Positions 63,879 to 64,000 of a stretch of DNA of 64,000 nucleotides are shown piece by piece. A program made the translations under genes and the position numbers. Numbering within the stretch: the stretch's first letter is position 1; each line of letters begins with the position of its first letter. The stretch is taken from positions 124,001 through 188,000 of the forward strand of contig JANQRU010000007.1 of NCBI GenBank assembly GCA_028284415.1, in the 5' to 3' direction. This stretch comes from Pyrinomonadaceae bacterium. GTDB lineage: Bacteria > Acidobacteriota > Blastocatellia > Pyrinomonadales > Pyrinomonadaceae. The notes under the pieces were generated by a model. That model was not told the origin of the DNA. It saw only the letters and a list, made by a program, of their open reading frames with translations, and made no database searches.

Positions 63879-64000
63879 GTGAACATAAAAAAATCCGTTT
63901 TCTTTTCTCTTTTTTCAACAGCAATTCTAATTATTCTTTTACCGATTCACATACTTGCCTGTGCTTGTTGTGCTGATGAAGGTTATTACAGAATAAGCGT
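63879..64000 (+). CDS. Exported Cys-rich protein, truncated by window edge
   Basis: GTG start with GAGGAG 10 bases upstream. The visible 40 codons are a signal peptide followed by the Cys-rich LACACCADEGYYRIS. I recall 'CACCA[ED].G.Y' exported proteins of unknown function in Acidobacteria. The gene continues past the window. Confidence 0.7.
   Translation, partial: MNIKKSVFFSLFSTAILIILLPIHILACACCADEGYYRIS

Overview
The window is AT-rich bacterial chromosome, densely coded on both strands, with no phage, plasmid, insertion sequence or CRISPR array visible and no gene-free stretch longer than about 300 bases. The cell is diderm: there are lipoproteins, a predicted outer-membrane beta-barrel and many signal peptides. 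A one-piece CadC-like regulator (winged helix, one membrane segment, TolB-type propeller), secreted proteases, TPR proteins and a multidomain ElbD-like ether-lipid enzyme together suggest Acidobacteriota, perhaps Blastocatellia. This is inference; no rRNA is present to test it.

Layout. 1-6.1 kb: secreted S9 peptidase (5' end cut off by the window edge), then a secreted protein and a matrixin-type metalloprotease with two nidogen-like repeats. 6.2-17 kb: PAS-GGDEF-EAL protein, amidase, small lipoproteins and secreted proteins, CadC-like regulator. 17-25.4 kb: a minus-strand cluster with a 509-aa putative Cys/His enzyme, a 1473-aa reductase/AMP-ligase/carrier/acyltransferase fusion, a [2Fe-2S] flavoprotein reductase and an NAD-dependent epimerase/reductase. 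A 36-codon copy of the fusion gene's 5' end lies upstream of the cluster. 25.4-34.9 kb: membrane protein, LarA-like protein, M28 peptidase, HAD phosphatase, TPR protein, coaD, aspA, aminotransferase. 34.9-39.4 kb: nucleoside uptake and salvage (ABC ATPase, BMP lipoprotein, pyrimidine-nucleoside phosphorylase) without permease genes. 39.5-44.7 kb: ispF-ispD-yacL, a degenerate SDR and radA. 44.7-46.2 kb: a two-gene module sharing an N-I-N-[IV]-Q-G-N motif. 46.3-55.5 kb: DUF427, HpcH-like lyase, PilZ, YhhN, bacilliredoxin, L,D-transpeptidase, tsaE, nnr, tRNA-Arg, apt, acylphosphatase, HemQ-like. 55.7-64 kb: Het-C-like protein, beta-barrel, thiD-thiE, large TPR protein, two paralogous membrane proteins, mutM and a truncated secreted protein.

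Most interesting points: (1) the ElbD-like cluster, with a YhhN-family (lysoplasmalogenase-type) gene elsewhere in the window, suggests ether-lipid or plasmalogen metabolism; (2) several unrelated 7-bp tandem repeat families (CATTTAT, CAGTnnn, AATCnnn, ACTCAAA types) sit at or just before start codons, resembling the short tandemly repeated heptamers of filamentous cyanobacteria; (3) the 114-aa/TPR gene pair looks like an uncharacterised signalling or conflict module; (4) an SDR-fold protein has lost its catalytic Tyr and Lys. Where the first possible start is a lone TTG or GTG with an ATG just inside, the ATG was usually preferred.
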